Positions 35,530 through 42,276 of a stretch of DNA of 64,000 nt are shown in pieces (positions within the stretch are counted from its first letter, which is position 1; every line of letters begins with the position of its first letter). The notes below the pieces were generated by a model that had not been told where the DNA came from, searched no databases, and was given only the letters and a program-made list of their open reading frames with translations. This DNA comes from JAGXTF01 sp044224315 (lineage in GTDB: Bacteria; Bacteroidota; Bacteroidia; NS11-12g; UBA955): assembly GCA_044224315.1 (NCBI GenBank), contig JBGAKR010000008.1, positions 136,261-200,260 on the forward strand, read 5' to 3'. Made by a program: the position numbers and the translations under genes.

Positions 35530-35543
35530 CTAACGAACGTTAG
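35530..35543 (-). promoter_or_regulatory. PaaR-type operator palindrome
   Basis: CTAACGAACGTTAG: perfect 6-bp arms around AA. It fits the CNAACGNNCGTTNG pattern that I recall for Thermus thermophilus PaaR. It lies immediately upstream of the regulator's start, so bound repressor would block the promoter or ribosome access. Confidence 0.75.
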
Positions 35544-35663
35544 TTTAAGTGCAAACATAGGGAGTGGAAATCAAAAAAACAAATCTGTATAAAACCCGCA
35601 ACTGGATGAGGGATTTAAACATATGGCCTGGGGTGAATTGACGGCTGGATAATCTGCCGGTTA

Positions 35664-36500
35664 ATGTTGCTTATACCCGCCCCGTTTTTTAATTTTGAAG
35701 GGTTGGAATTTCTGCCGTTTCACCCTGATTATTTGCCCTTATTACCCGATTTTCAGCCCGAAGGTTGGGGTGATCTGGCACCGCGTTTTGCCTTTTTTCT
35801 GGAAAATGAATATTGCCTCCCTGCGGTTCTGAAAGTGAACGGAGAAATAGTGGCAGTGGGTACCAGCATACTGCATACCGACTCGGCCTGGCTGGCCACC
35901 ATTATTGTGCATCCACAATTCAGAGGCAAAGGCTATGGACAGTATATTACCCAAAAACTGGTAGATGGCCTGGACCCAAATAAGTACAGCAGTATTATGC
36001 TGGATGCCACCGACCTGGGTTACCCGGTGTACCACAAATTGGGTTTTGAACTGCACACCCGCTATGCGCATTTCAGCATGCCGGCATTAATTGCGACTGA
36101 TTTTGAGGATAATTCGGTTCCGTTTGAAGAAAAATATCTGTCAGCATTGCTTGCCTTCGACCGTGAATTAAGTGGAGAAGACCGCATATACTCGTTCAAA
36201 CCCCATTTGGCCCAGGCCAGGTTGGTATTTGAGAACCATACACTTACCGGTTGCTATTTTCCCACCTGGGGCGAAGGCCATATTTGGGCCCGCAAAGATA
36301 GAACAGGCAAAATGCTCATGGACCTGCGTTTCAGCACCAAAAACATTGCCGCTGTGCCCGAAGAATCAACCCTGGCCCAGGAATATTTACTTCAAAACGG
36401 ATTTGAATACATCCGCCACTCGCGCCGCATGTTTTTAAGGCAAAAAAGAACTGTGCATTTTAAAAATATGTACAACCGGATCAGTGGGATGCTGGGGTAG
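35664..36500 (+). CDS. GNAT family N-acetyltransferase
   Basis: 278 residues. GNAT fold in the first ~150 residues: GEIVAVGTSILHTDSAWLAT, IIVHPQFRGKGYGQYITQKL (acetyl-CoA loop R/Q-x-x-G-x-G/A as RGKGYG), and YPVYHKLGFELHTRYAHFSM. The C-terminal ~120 residues form a second domain typical of two-domain GNATs (Acetyltransf_18-like: GEGHIWARKDRTGK). Divergent from the paa regulator. Substrate unknown. The ORF overlaps no neighbour; it marks the left edge of the conserved chromosome before the cassette island. Confidence 0.85.
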   Translation: MLLIPAPFFNFEGLEFLPFHPDYLPLLPDFQPEGWGDLAPRFAFFLENEYCLPAVLKVNGEIVAVGTSILHTDSAWLATIIVHPQFRGKGYGQYITQKLVDGLDPNKYSSIMLDATDLGYPVYHKLGFELHTRYAHFSMPALIATDFEDNSVPFEEKYLSALLAFDRELSGEDRIYSFKPHLAQARLVFENHTLTGCYFPTWGEGHIWARKDRTGKMLMDLRFSTKNIAAVPEESTLAQEYLLQNGFEYIRHSRRMFLRQKRTVHFKNMYNRISGMLG

Positions 36501-36776
36501 GGGGGGGATTTAATATTCGCAGTTTTCTTAATTCAAATTCTAAAAGGCCTTAATTGTGAGATCCTGCAACATGCGACTATGCTAGTGTAAAGTTGCCGTT
36601 CAATTTCTTTTTAAAAAGTCCTATATTTTTGTTATTTGTTATTGCCAAGCTACTTAACGTTAACGGGCATTGCATAGGTAGGCTTTTGAAACCGCAAACT
36701 GTCTGCCAGCATCAACGGTTATTAATTGCTCAAAAGTTTCATTTCGCACTTTCCGCCCACTAACGCAAAACCCGTT
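36501..36776. other. Intergenic region with attC-like site 1
   Basis: No gene. The left part (36501-36650) is featureless apart from a G-run at 36497-36506. The right part holds attC-like site 1. Confidence 0.6.
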
Positions 36777-36782
36777 TTAGTG
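36656..36782 (-). repeat. attC-like site 1 (weakest)
   Basis: Arms near AACGGGCATTGC (36662-36673) and GCAAAACCCGTT (36765-36776), with partial pairing continuing inward (16 of 22). Minus-strand core CTAAAAC holds the stop codon of the 36777 gene; the other end reads GTTAACG. The core does not complement the start of its cassette well. Confidence 0.5.
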
Positions 36783-37376
36783 GCTGGTTTTTTCTTTCCG
36801 CCATACAACTTTTCCAGAGTCAGAACTACTTAAAACAATTTTTTTGTCGTCACGAAGTTCGCCCATTAAATTCATAGAAAGATTTACTGGAAGAAGATAG
36901 AAGTAGAGATATTTTTTGTCTGTTTTATTGCGTTCGGTCGGAATGATAATTTCTTTTAATCCAAATTCGTGGTCTTGTCCTGAGTCTGGAACATATGCCC
37001 AAGAAATTGTTCCGATATGAGGATAGTCTTTATTAACGATGATTTCGCCAATCCATTTCCGATTGTCGTGTGTTAACTCTATTGTCAATGCATTCCCACC
37101 GTTATAAATGATTTTTCCCTTTGCTATTGGTCCGTCTAAAAATCTGTCTATGATACCGAACTCCCCCCAGTCGCCACCCAAAAAACTTAAGCATTTATAA
37201 AGTCTGTATTCTTGAATAAACTCGAATATTAAAACCACTAATGTCGATGCGTAAGCCCCCTGAATAATATTGAGAATTATTGGTTTAAGTCCGCATGGAT
37301 AATGAGGTAGGTGTCCGCATACAACTATTATTGTCGCGATGACTGTAATGATGATTATTCTGAATAGTCGTCTCAT
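36777..37376 (-). CDS. Cassette-borne membrane protein: two TM helices plus beta-rich domain
   Basis: 199 residues. Two N-terminal hydrophobic helices (LFRIIIITVIATIIVVCGH and IQGAYASTLVVLIFEFI, residues ~4-55) followed by a beta-rich cytoplasmic domain (FLGGDWGEFGIIDRF, KGKIIYNGGNALTIELTH, KWIGEIIV, LMGELRDDKKIVLSS). The plan is that of Cap15-like CBASS effectors (2TM + beta-barrel), and a Cap15-like gene lies 2 kb away, but I see no clear sequence match. It fills one cassette: start codon 15 bases inside the boundary, stop codon in the attC-like core. No nucleotide cyclase is attached to it. Function unproven. Confidence 0.75.
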   Translation of the reverse strand: MRRLFRIIIITVIATIIVVCGHLPHYPCGLKPIILNIIQGAYASTLVVLIFEFIQEYRLYKCLSFLGGDWGEFGIIDRFLDGPIAKGKIIYNGGNALTIELTHDNRKWIGEIIVNKDYPHIGTISWAYVPDSGQDHEFGLKEIIIPTERNKTDKKYLYFYLLPVNLSMNLMGELRDDKKIVLSSSDSGKVVWRKEKTSH

Positions 37377-37383
37377 AAACTTG

Positions 37384-37519
37384 CAACTAACGATTGGCGG
37401 CTTGGCAGAAGTGCGGGACTTAGAAGCACTACACTGTCAAACCACGACAAATGTATGAAAGAAGCACAATACATCACTTAACCACTTCACCCCGCATTTC
37501 GCCAAACCGCTGTTACCGG
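37384..37519 (-). repeat. attC-like site 2
   Basis: Arms 37397-37417 and 37491-37510: GCGGCTTGGC...AAGTGCGGG pairs with CCCGCATTTCGCCAAACCGC, with one extra unpaired base and two transitions. Minus-strand flanks: GGTAAC-A before the first arm and CAATC-GTTAG after the second. Unpaired bases in an otherwise long stem are typical of attC. Confidence 0.7.
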
Positions 37520-37672
37520 ATGCCTTGTTGTCTGTCGAAGGTGTTGTCGTGTCGGGTTAGCACTAAACTGTCAAGGAAGGGCTTTGGAGTGGAAGGACTG
37601 AACTGTCGGTTAGGGGGGGTATTTTTATTTTTTAGAAGGGTATATGAAAAAAATTGAAGTTTTTGCCTGGGC

Positions 37673-37750
37673 GGCAGAAAAAACTACTCTCTTAAAAACA
37701 TTGGTTGTGCGGTTGCCTTATGCGGTTTTTAAGAGTGTATTTTTTCTGCC
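37673..37750. repeat. 78-bp bulged hairpin left of the CBASS module
   Basis: Arms of 26-27 bp (37673-37699 and 37725-37750): outer GGCAGAAAAAA/TTTTTTCTGCC, a 4-base mismatch, inner CTCTTAAAAAC/GTTTTTAAGAG; loop 25 bases. It lies 85 bases beyond the capP stop, so it could terminate capP transcription. Its stem-bulge-stem layout resembles the bulged hairpin at the other end of the module. Confidence 0.8.
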
Positions 37751-37835
37751 GTGCCTTTTTTCGGTTTGTCGTTATGCATTGTTTGTCAATGGTAGTGGTG
37801 TAAAGCCAGAACTGAAAGGGAATGCCCGAAAATGT

Positions 37836-38462
37836 TTAACTTGCTTTTGAAGTGAAATACTTTCTCTTGGCAATTCCAGTCATATTCATTCTGTATTTTA
37901 CCATGTCTTGACTTGCATTAAAATGGGTTGCAATTTCATCGTGAGCCATATTGCGTTTATTAGCCCATAATAAAGCAGGTGAAGGTAATTGCAAAGTAGA
38001 GCCAAGACATTTTGCTTCCTCTTCCTGCACTTCGTCAAACTCTCTCATGCCAAAAGGAATTTCAAAATCGTATTGCTTTTGCTTTCTCTCATGCTTGCAA
38101 ATAACATGAGCCAGTTCGTGCATGATGTCGCTTTGTTGTCGTGCTTCGGAATGATACTCATTGTAAAGAATAATACGGGTGCCGGATTTAGCAATCATCG
38201 TTAATGCACTCCAACCGCAATCAACACCATTGGCGGCTGAAAGAGTTGAGATTTCGTTTGGAAGGTTCAGAAACTCGGCAGATTTGCAAAGAGGCACTTG
38301 CAAATGCTCGGCAAGTTTAAAGGCACATAAAGCAGCACAGGGATGAACACTCAGTTCCTCCCTGTATTGTTTAGCCAAGCGTTCAGCGTTGGCTTTGAAA
38401 CCGCGTTTAAGAATGTCCTTTTTTGCCAAAGCTATTTCATTTTGAATTGTAAGCCATGTCAA
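37836..38462 (-). CDS. capP: ImmA/IrrE-type metallopeptidase, CapP-like regulator of CBASS
   Basis: 208 residues. Zinc-peptidase motif HELAH (H115, E116, H119) in SDIMHELAHVICKHE, with downstream EVQEEEAKCLGSTLQLP supplying the third-ligand Glu, as in COG2856 (ImmA/IrrE) proteins. The N-terminal ~70 residues are helical. The gene overlaps the upstream HTH gene by 26 bases and both run divergently from the CBASS operon. In described CapH/CapP pairs the peptidase, triggered by DNA damage, cleaves the HTH repressor and raises CBASS expression; that role is inferred here from domain pair and position. Confidence 0.83.
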   Translation of the reverse strand: MTWLTIQNEIALAKKDILKRGFKANAERLAKQYREELSVHPCAALCAFKLAEHLQVPLCKSAEFLNLPNEISTLSAANGVDCGWSALTMIAKSGTRIILYNEYHSEARQQSDIMHELAHVICKHERKQKQYDFEIPFGMREFDEVQEEEAKCLGSTLQLPSPALLWANKRNMAHDEIATHFNASQDMVKYRMNMTGIAKRKYFTSKAS

Positions 38463-38772
38463 TCATCTTAATAAGCATATTGGTCATGTCTTTGCTTAGT
38501 TCACGGTCTGCACGAAGATGAGCTACTACTTGTTCTTTGGTTGAAATTTGCTTTTTCTTTTCGCCACCAACAATAAATGTATCGGTGGTTACCTCTAACC
38601 ATTTGCAAATTCTGATAAATGTGTCCACATCGGGGACTTTACCTTGTTCAATCCTTGATAGTGTTGCGAAACTTACACCACCAATTTCTTCGGCAACGGT
38701 TCTAAGACCTTTGTCTGCTCTCTTGTCTTTGAGCATACCAGCTAATAGCTCGGTGTTAAGCGTTGATTGCAT
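38437..38772 (-). CDS. capH: XRE-type HTH repressor, CapH-like regulator of CBASS
   Basis: 111 residues. N-terminal helix-turn-helix (residues ~8-65): LLAGMLKDKRADKGLRTVAE, GVSFATLSRIEQGKVPDVDT, FIRICKWLEVTTDTFI. The C-terminal ~35 residues (VVAHLRADRELSKDMTNMLI) are the likely cleavage and dimerisation region. It is transcribed away from the CBASS genes, with a 184-base control region carrying repeated GTTGCATG-type half sites between them. Together with the overlapping peptidase gene it forms the regulatory pair described for CBASS and some other defence islands. Confidence 0.82.
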   Translation of the reverse strand: MQSTLNTELLAGMLKDKRADKGLRTVAEEIGGVSFATLSRIEQGKVPDVDTFIRICKWLEVTTDTFIVGGEKKKQISTKEQVVAHLRADRELSKDMTNMLIKMIDMAYNSK

Positions 38773-38800
38773 GTTGATAAGTTTTTATTGATGTAACAGT

Positions 38801-38877
38801 GTTGCATGTGTGAAACGAATGAAAAGAAATGTATCTTTGCTGCAACAATTTCGCCTTTAGCGTTTCGTTCATGCAAC
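38801..38877. promoter_or_regulatory. Inverted-repeat operator and promoter between capH and the CBASS operon
   Basis: Left half GTTGCATGTGTGAAACG (38801-38817) and right half CGTTTCGTTCATGCAAC (38861-38877) match in 14 of 17 positions in inverted orientation. A third TGCAAC lies between them (38841-38846). A TATCTTTG -7 element for rightward transcription (38832-38839) sits inside, so a repressor bound to both halves would cover the CBASS promoter. Likely CapH-binding sites (inference). Confidence 0.65.
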
Positions 38878-38956
38878 AAAGGTAATGCTAAAAAACAGAA
38901 TAGCAAAGGGTGGGAAAGAAAGTAAATAACAACTAATCAATAAAAAGTTCAGAAAA

Positions 38957-39538
38957 ATGGATAGAGAAAGAATACACAAGATTTATGATAAGACCGGTGG
39001 TTACTGCCACCTCTGTAACAAAAAATTAAGCAGAACCAACTATGGGGTTCATGGTGCTAAAGGTGCATGGCATGTTGACCACTCAAAAGCAAAGGCAAAC
39101 GGTGGGACTCACCACATGAACAACTTATTTCCCGCTTGCATTTCCTGTAACATAGAAAAAGGAACATTGCATAAAAATACCATCCGCAAACGAAAGGGTT
39201 ATGAAACTGAAAGCAGTGGAAGTGGTTGCTTTATTACTACGGCATGTGTTACGAGCAAGGGTCTGCCGGATGATTGCCATGAGTTGCAGGTGTTGCGGAA
39301 GTTCCGTGATACTTATGTGGCTTCGCAACCGAACGGAGAAAAGCTAATAAGCCAATACTATCAAGTAGCCCCGCAAATTATTGAACGAATGAACCGACTT
39401 GATAATGCAAGGGAACTCTACGAAGCATTGTTTAATGACATTAAAAAGGCAGTTGGTTTTATAGAGCAAAAAAACAATGCTGCTGCGTTTGCCTTGTATT
39501 GCAATGTAGTAAAGGAGTTGAACGAAAAATACAACTGA
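38957..39538 (+). CDS. HNH endonuclease with C-terminal CFI-box domain, first gene of the CBASS operon
   Basis: 193 residues. HNH part, residues ~10-75: GGYCHLCNKKL (C17, C20), WHVDHSKAKANGG (H39, D41, H42), NNLFPACISCNIEKG (N, C61, C64), so metal ligands and catalytic His are all present. A Ser/Gly linker leads to CFITTACVTSKGLPDDCHEL (residues 91-110) and VLRKFRDTYV ... YYQVAPQI, the CFI-box-CTERM domain. Unlike Cap5 it has no SAVED sensor domain. It is followed 4 bases later by the Cap15-like gene, so it is a true operon member. Whether it is a second effector, an ancillary nuclease or a DNA-damage sensor is unknown. Confidence 0.82.
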   Translation: MDRERIHKIYDKTGGYCHLCNKKLSRTNYGVHGAKGAWHVDHSKAKANGGTHHMNNLFPACISCNIEKGTLHKNTIRKRKGYETESSGSGCFITTACVTSKGLPDDCHELQVLRKFRDTYVASQPNGEKLISQYYQVAPQIIERMNRLDNARELYEALFNDIKKAVGFIEQKNNAAAFALYCNVVKELNEKYN

Positions 39539-39542
39539 GCAA

Positions 39543-40166
39543 ATGGAAAAATTTAATCTACGCTATCTAAAACCCAGTGCATTTATAGTTATGTGTGCCG
39601 TGCTTGCATTGGCATTGTTTGCAGCAAATAAATATGTGCTTGCACATTGGGGAATTTCCTTCTCTGTATTTGCAATCATTGGTGGCTTGTTTGGTTTCGT
39701 CAATAACTACCTGTGGAATGTAAAGCCGTTTAGTTGGATGTATTCCGTTCCAGATTTTTCAGGTCGCTATGAAGGAACATTACTCTATGAGTTTAGAAAC
39801 GAAAAATGTGAAGTTGTTTCGGATACGCTTCAACACATTAAAGTGATTGTTCAAAACGGTTCTGATGTGGTTATTAACTCATGGACGAAAAAGAAAGATG
39901 GAACAATGTCGTCCAAGTCAACCAGTATTGAAGCAAGCATAGTAAAAGAAAAGGACGGAACATTTTCTATCATCTTCAATTACCTCAACGAAGGAAATTT
40001 TGAGTTGGGTTTTGCTCCGCATTACGGAACTGAAATTTTGCGGTTGGTGGAGAACAGAGAAGGGAAACACTTGGTAGGTAAATATTACACCGAACGACTG
40101 CCCTTCCAAACAAAGGGCAAAATTGATTTAAGATTTAAAAACAACGTATTGTATCACGAAAAATAA
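39543..40166 (+). CDS. cap15: Cap15-like membrane beta-barrel CBASS effector
   Basis: 207 residues. Two N-terminal transmembrane helices (SAFIVMCAVLALALFAANKY ~12-31, and FSVFAIIGGLFGFVNNYLW ~40-58) and a C-terminal beta-barrel domain (residues ~70-207): DFSGRYEGTLLYEF, HIKVIVQNGSDVVINSWT, TFSIIFNYLNEG, LVGKYYTERLPFQTKGKIDL. This is the layout of Cap15 (S-2TM-beta) proteins, which bind a cyclic dinucleotide in the barrel and disrupt the inner membrane. It directly precedes the CD-NTase gene, as in known Cap15 CBASS operons. Confidence 0.82.
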   Translation: MEKFNLRYLKPSAFIVMCAVLALALFAANKYVLAHWGISFSVFAIIGGLFGFVNNYLWNVKPFSWMYSVPDFSGRYEGTLLYEFRNEKCEVVSDTLQHIKVIVQNGSDVVINSWTKKKDGTMSSKSTSIEASIVKEKDGTFSIIFNYLNEGNFELGFAPHYGTEILRLVENREGKHLVGKYYTERLPFQTKGKIDLRFKNNVLYHEK

Positions 40167-40177
40167 AGTAAATAACT

Positions 40178-41176
40178 ATGGCAAATTGTAACGAACATTT
40201 TGGAAAGTATAACGATGAAATCAGATTAACTGATGCTCGTAGGAAAAAGTTAAAGGGTTCAAGAAAAGAACTCCGAAACAAAGTGAGGAAATGGTTTAAG
40301 GAAAATAAACCTGATGAACCGCAACCGAAATTTACTGGTCAAGGGTCAATGTCAATGGACACCATCATTAACCCGATACCACGAAAAGTAAAAGAAGGGA
40401 ATGAGGAAAAAACAGCCCTCTATTATGATGTTGATGACGGAATTTATTTTGAAGGAGATAAAGATGCAAAGGACAGAAATTCTACTGCAACTTATCACGA
40501 CTGGATAGTGCAAGCTGTAACTGGTCATACAGATAAAGACCCGATAGATAAAAATACTTGTGTCAGAACTTTGTATGCAGACGGGCATCATATTGATGAA
40601 CCGATTTACTACAAGAAAGGTGCAACGCCTGAATTAGCACACAAAAAAGATGGTTGGATTGAGAGCGATCCGAAAGCATTTACAGATTGGTTTAACGACC
40701 TTGCTGAAAAAAATCCACAACTTAGATTATTGGTAAGATACGGGAAAGGTTGGTTTGATTTCCGTGAATTTGAAAACGAAAGCAAACCAATGCCCAGCGG
40801 GTTGATTATTACAATCTTGATTTCAGAAAATACAGTTTATCGCAAAGACCGTGATGATATTGCCTTGAAAGAAACTTTACTTGCTATTCAAACAAAATTG
40901 AAAAGGTCTTTTGAATGCAACCGACCAACAACTCCCAAAGGTGAAAACCTGTTGAAGGATTATGCACATAAGGATTATTTCATGGACTGCCTTGCTAAGT
41001 TTATTGATGATGCCACAAAGGCTTTGCAAGAAAAAAACTTCAAAAAGGCAACAGAATACTGGCGTAAACATTTAAGTGAAAGATTTCCATTAGGTGAGGA
41101 TAAAGATGATACTTCTAATTCGTCTGCTGGATTAGGAGCAATGATACCTCCAACTGCAAGACCTTATGCTAAATAA
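40178..41176 (+). CDS. DncV-like CD-NTase (CBASS cyclic-nucleotide synthase)
   Basis: 332 residues. Makes a cyclic di- or trinucleotide second messenger on phage infection. Nucleotidyltransferase core: FTGQGSMSMDTIINPI (G56-S57), DVDDGIYF with metal-binding D84 and D86, and DGHHIDEPIYY with the third acidic residue near 140. The C-terminal half is the helical OAS1-like domain. The C-terminus TARPYAK, ending in Ala-Lys after a flexible Ser/Gly stretch (NSSAGLGAMIPP), fits a tail that an E2-like enzyme could conjugate (inference). Overlaps the next gene by one base (TAATG). Confidence 0.9.
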   Translation: MANCNEHFGKYNDEIRLTDARRKKLKGSRKELRNKVRKWFKENKPDEPQPKFTGQGSMSMDTIINPIPRKVKEGNEEKTALYYDVDDGIYFEGDKDAKDRNSTATYHDWIVQAVTGHTDKDPIDKNTCVRTLYADGHHIDEPIYYKKGATPELAHKKDGWIESDPKAFTDWFNDLAEKNPQLRLLVRYGKGWFDFREFENESKPMPSGLIITILISENTVYRKDRDDIALKETLLAIQTKLKRSFECNRPTTPKGENLLKDYAHKDYFMDCLAKFIDDATKALQEKNFKKATEYWRKHLSERFPLGEDKDDTSNSSAGLGAMIPPTARPYAK

Positions 41177-41847
41177 TGAAGAATGAGCAGTTTGAAAAGG
41201 ATATAGAAGGTGTTACAACCATTTTCAACGAGTTAACCATTGTAGAAGTTGATGGTGAAAAATTTCTAAGGGGTGAACTTCCTATTGTTGATGCTAAAAA
41301 TAAGGAATGGGCAAAGTATCTTATAGAGATAAGGGGTAGCGATAGTTATCCATTTTCTTTTCCTAAACTTTTTGAAACTGCTGATGCTTTTCCGCACAAT
41401 GCAGATTGGCATGTTTATGAAAATGATTTTTCTTGTTGTGTTGATTATCCAGCAAACGCAAAAATTATCTGTAAGAATGGTTTACATGTATCTGATTACA
41501 TTAAGAATTATGCTATTCCTTATTTTGCCAATCAAACATTCAGAATTAGAGAGGGCTATTATCGTCATGGAGAATACTCTCATGGTATTTTTGGAAAGAT
41601 TGAATACTATCAGAGCAAACTAAAGGCAAAAAATCCGGCAGAACTGCTTGAGATGTTTCGTTTTATTTTGCTAGATTATAATCCGCCAAGAACTGCTGAA
41701 TGTCCATTTTGCCTCAAGGTCAAATTTAGGCATTGCCATAGAAATGTTTTCAAGGAATTAGGGTATGCTAAAGACTATATTTATCAAGACGGAGCACAAT
41801 TGCTTGAATTTTTTAAGATATATCCTGATTACAAGCTGCCAACATAA
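41176..41847 (+). CDS. E2-like (Cap2-short type) CBASS accessory protein
   Basis: 223 residues. Fits the E2-conjugase-like accessory proteins of short type II CBASS: an N-terminal beta-sheet part (LTIVEVDGEKFLRGELPIVD, KYLIEIRGSDSYPFSFPKLF), then FPHNADWHVYENDFSCCVDY with a Cys pair in the position of the E2 catalytic Cys, then helical HGIFGKIEYYQSKL. A C-terminal Cys/His cluster (AECPFCLKVKFRHCHRNV) may bind zinc. There is no E1 or JAB gene, so the system would be the E2-only form, where the E2 conjugates the CD-NTase to activate it. Family assignment by eye and context; moderately sure. Confidence 0.68.
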   Translation: MKNEQFEKDIEGVTTIFNELTIVEVDGEKFLRGELPIVDAKNKEWAKYLIEIRGSDSYPFSFPKLFETADAFPHNADWHVYENDFSCCVDYPANAKIICKNGLHVSDYIKNYAIPYFANQTFRIREGYYRHGEYSHGIFGKIEYYQSKLKAKNPAELLEMFRFILLDYNPPRTAECPFCLKVKFRHCHRNVFKELGYAKDYIYQDGAQLLEFFKIYPDYKLPT

Positions 41848-42268
41848 ATAAAGCGTTGGCAAAAATTGCACTCGTTTGGTGGCTGCTTTGCGTGGGTTTT
41901 GCAGGCGGGGCAGCCACCAAATGTGTGCAATGCGGGTAGCCATAGAAATTCATTTTTTTTGTGCGGTGGGGTGTTTTAATTTTTTTATTGCGTTGGCTTG
42001 CGTGTCTGCCTTTCAAGCTGATATGTCCCGAAGTCAAGTTGCTATTATGTTTGTGTCTACCTGTCAAAATTGTTTGTTGTATTGCTTAGTTTAATTTTTT
42101 AGGGGTCTCTTTTATGGTTGCGATGCGGTTAAATACGCTTTCTGCTAACGTTTTGCGTATATGACTTGTGGCGTTTTCAGAAGTGTGTTTCTGTCCACCA
42201 TGACCAAACCTACTTAAAAGCCCTAAGCTTTGATATACCATTTTCCCCGCTATAAGTTATATACGCTG
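41848..42268. other. Intergenic region between CBASS and the GAPS4-like cassette
   Basis: Holds a bulged hairpin (41865-41931) and attC-like site 3 (42143-42276). Between them (41940-42140) I see only AT-rich sequence with no supported gene. Confidence 0.55.
41865..41931. repeat. 67-bp bulged hairpin right of the CBASS module
   Basis: 22-bp arms (41865-41886 and 41910-41931) matching in 19 positions: ATTGCAC/GTGCAAT, a 3-base mismatch, TTTGGTGGCTGC/GCAGCCACCAAA. It begins 18 bases after the E2-like gene's stop. Just before it TGCCAAC (41838-41844) and GTTGGCA (41855-41861) form another inverted pair around the stop codon. Confidence 0.8.
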
Positions 42269-42276
42269 TTAGGCAC
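42143..42276 (-). repeat. attC-like site 3 (end of the GAPS4-like cassette)
   Basis: 134 bp. Arms GCGTATATGACTTGTGGCG (42155-42173) and CGCTATAAGTTATATACGC (42248-42266) pair over 19 positions with three G-T-type differences. Minus-strand core GTGCCTAAC (42276-42268) complements the cassette's beginning GTTAGGCAC at 44376-44368. The stop codon of the 42269 gene lies in the core. Confidence 0.8.

Larger units (their letters stand above)
37377..37835. other. Intergenic region with attC-like site 2 and a large hairpin
   Basis: Holds attC-like site 2 (37384-37519) and a hairpin (37673-37750). Between them (37520-37660) is sequence with short GT-rich motifs (GTCGGGTTAGCACTAAACTGTC, ...) that could be the remains of another cassette edge. 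A 68-residue frame at 37644-37850 crosses the hairpin and is not supported. Confidence 0.5.

Noticed and set aside
37644..37850. 68-residue plus-strand ORF left of capP
   Set aside because: It crosses the 78-bp hairpin and overlaps the capP end; composition follows the inverted repeat rather than a protein.
41813..42094. Short ORFs on both strands between the CBASS and GAPS4-like genes
   Set aside because: They overlap the hairpin, lack ribosome sites and show low-complexity hydrophobic or basic translations.
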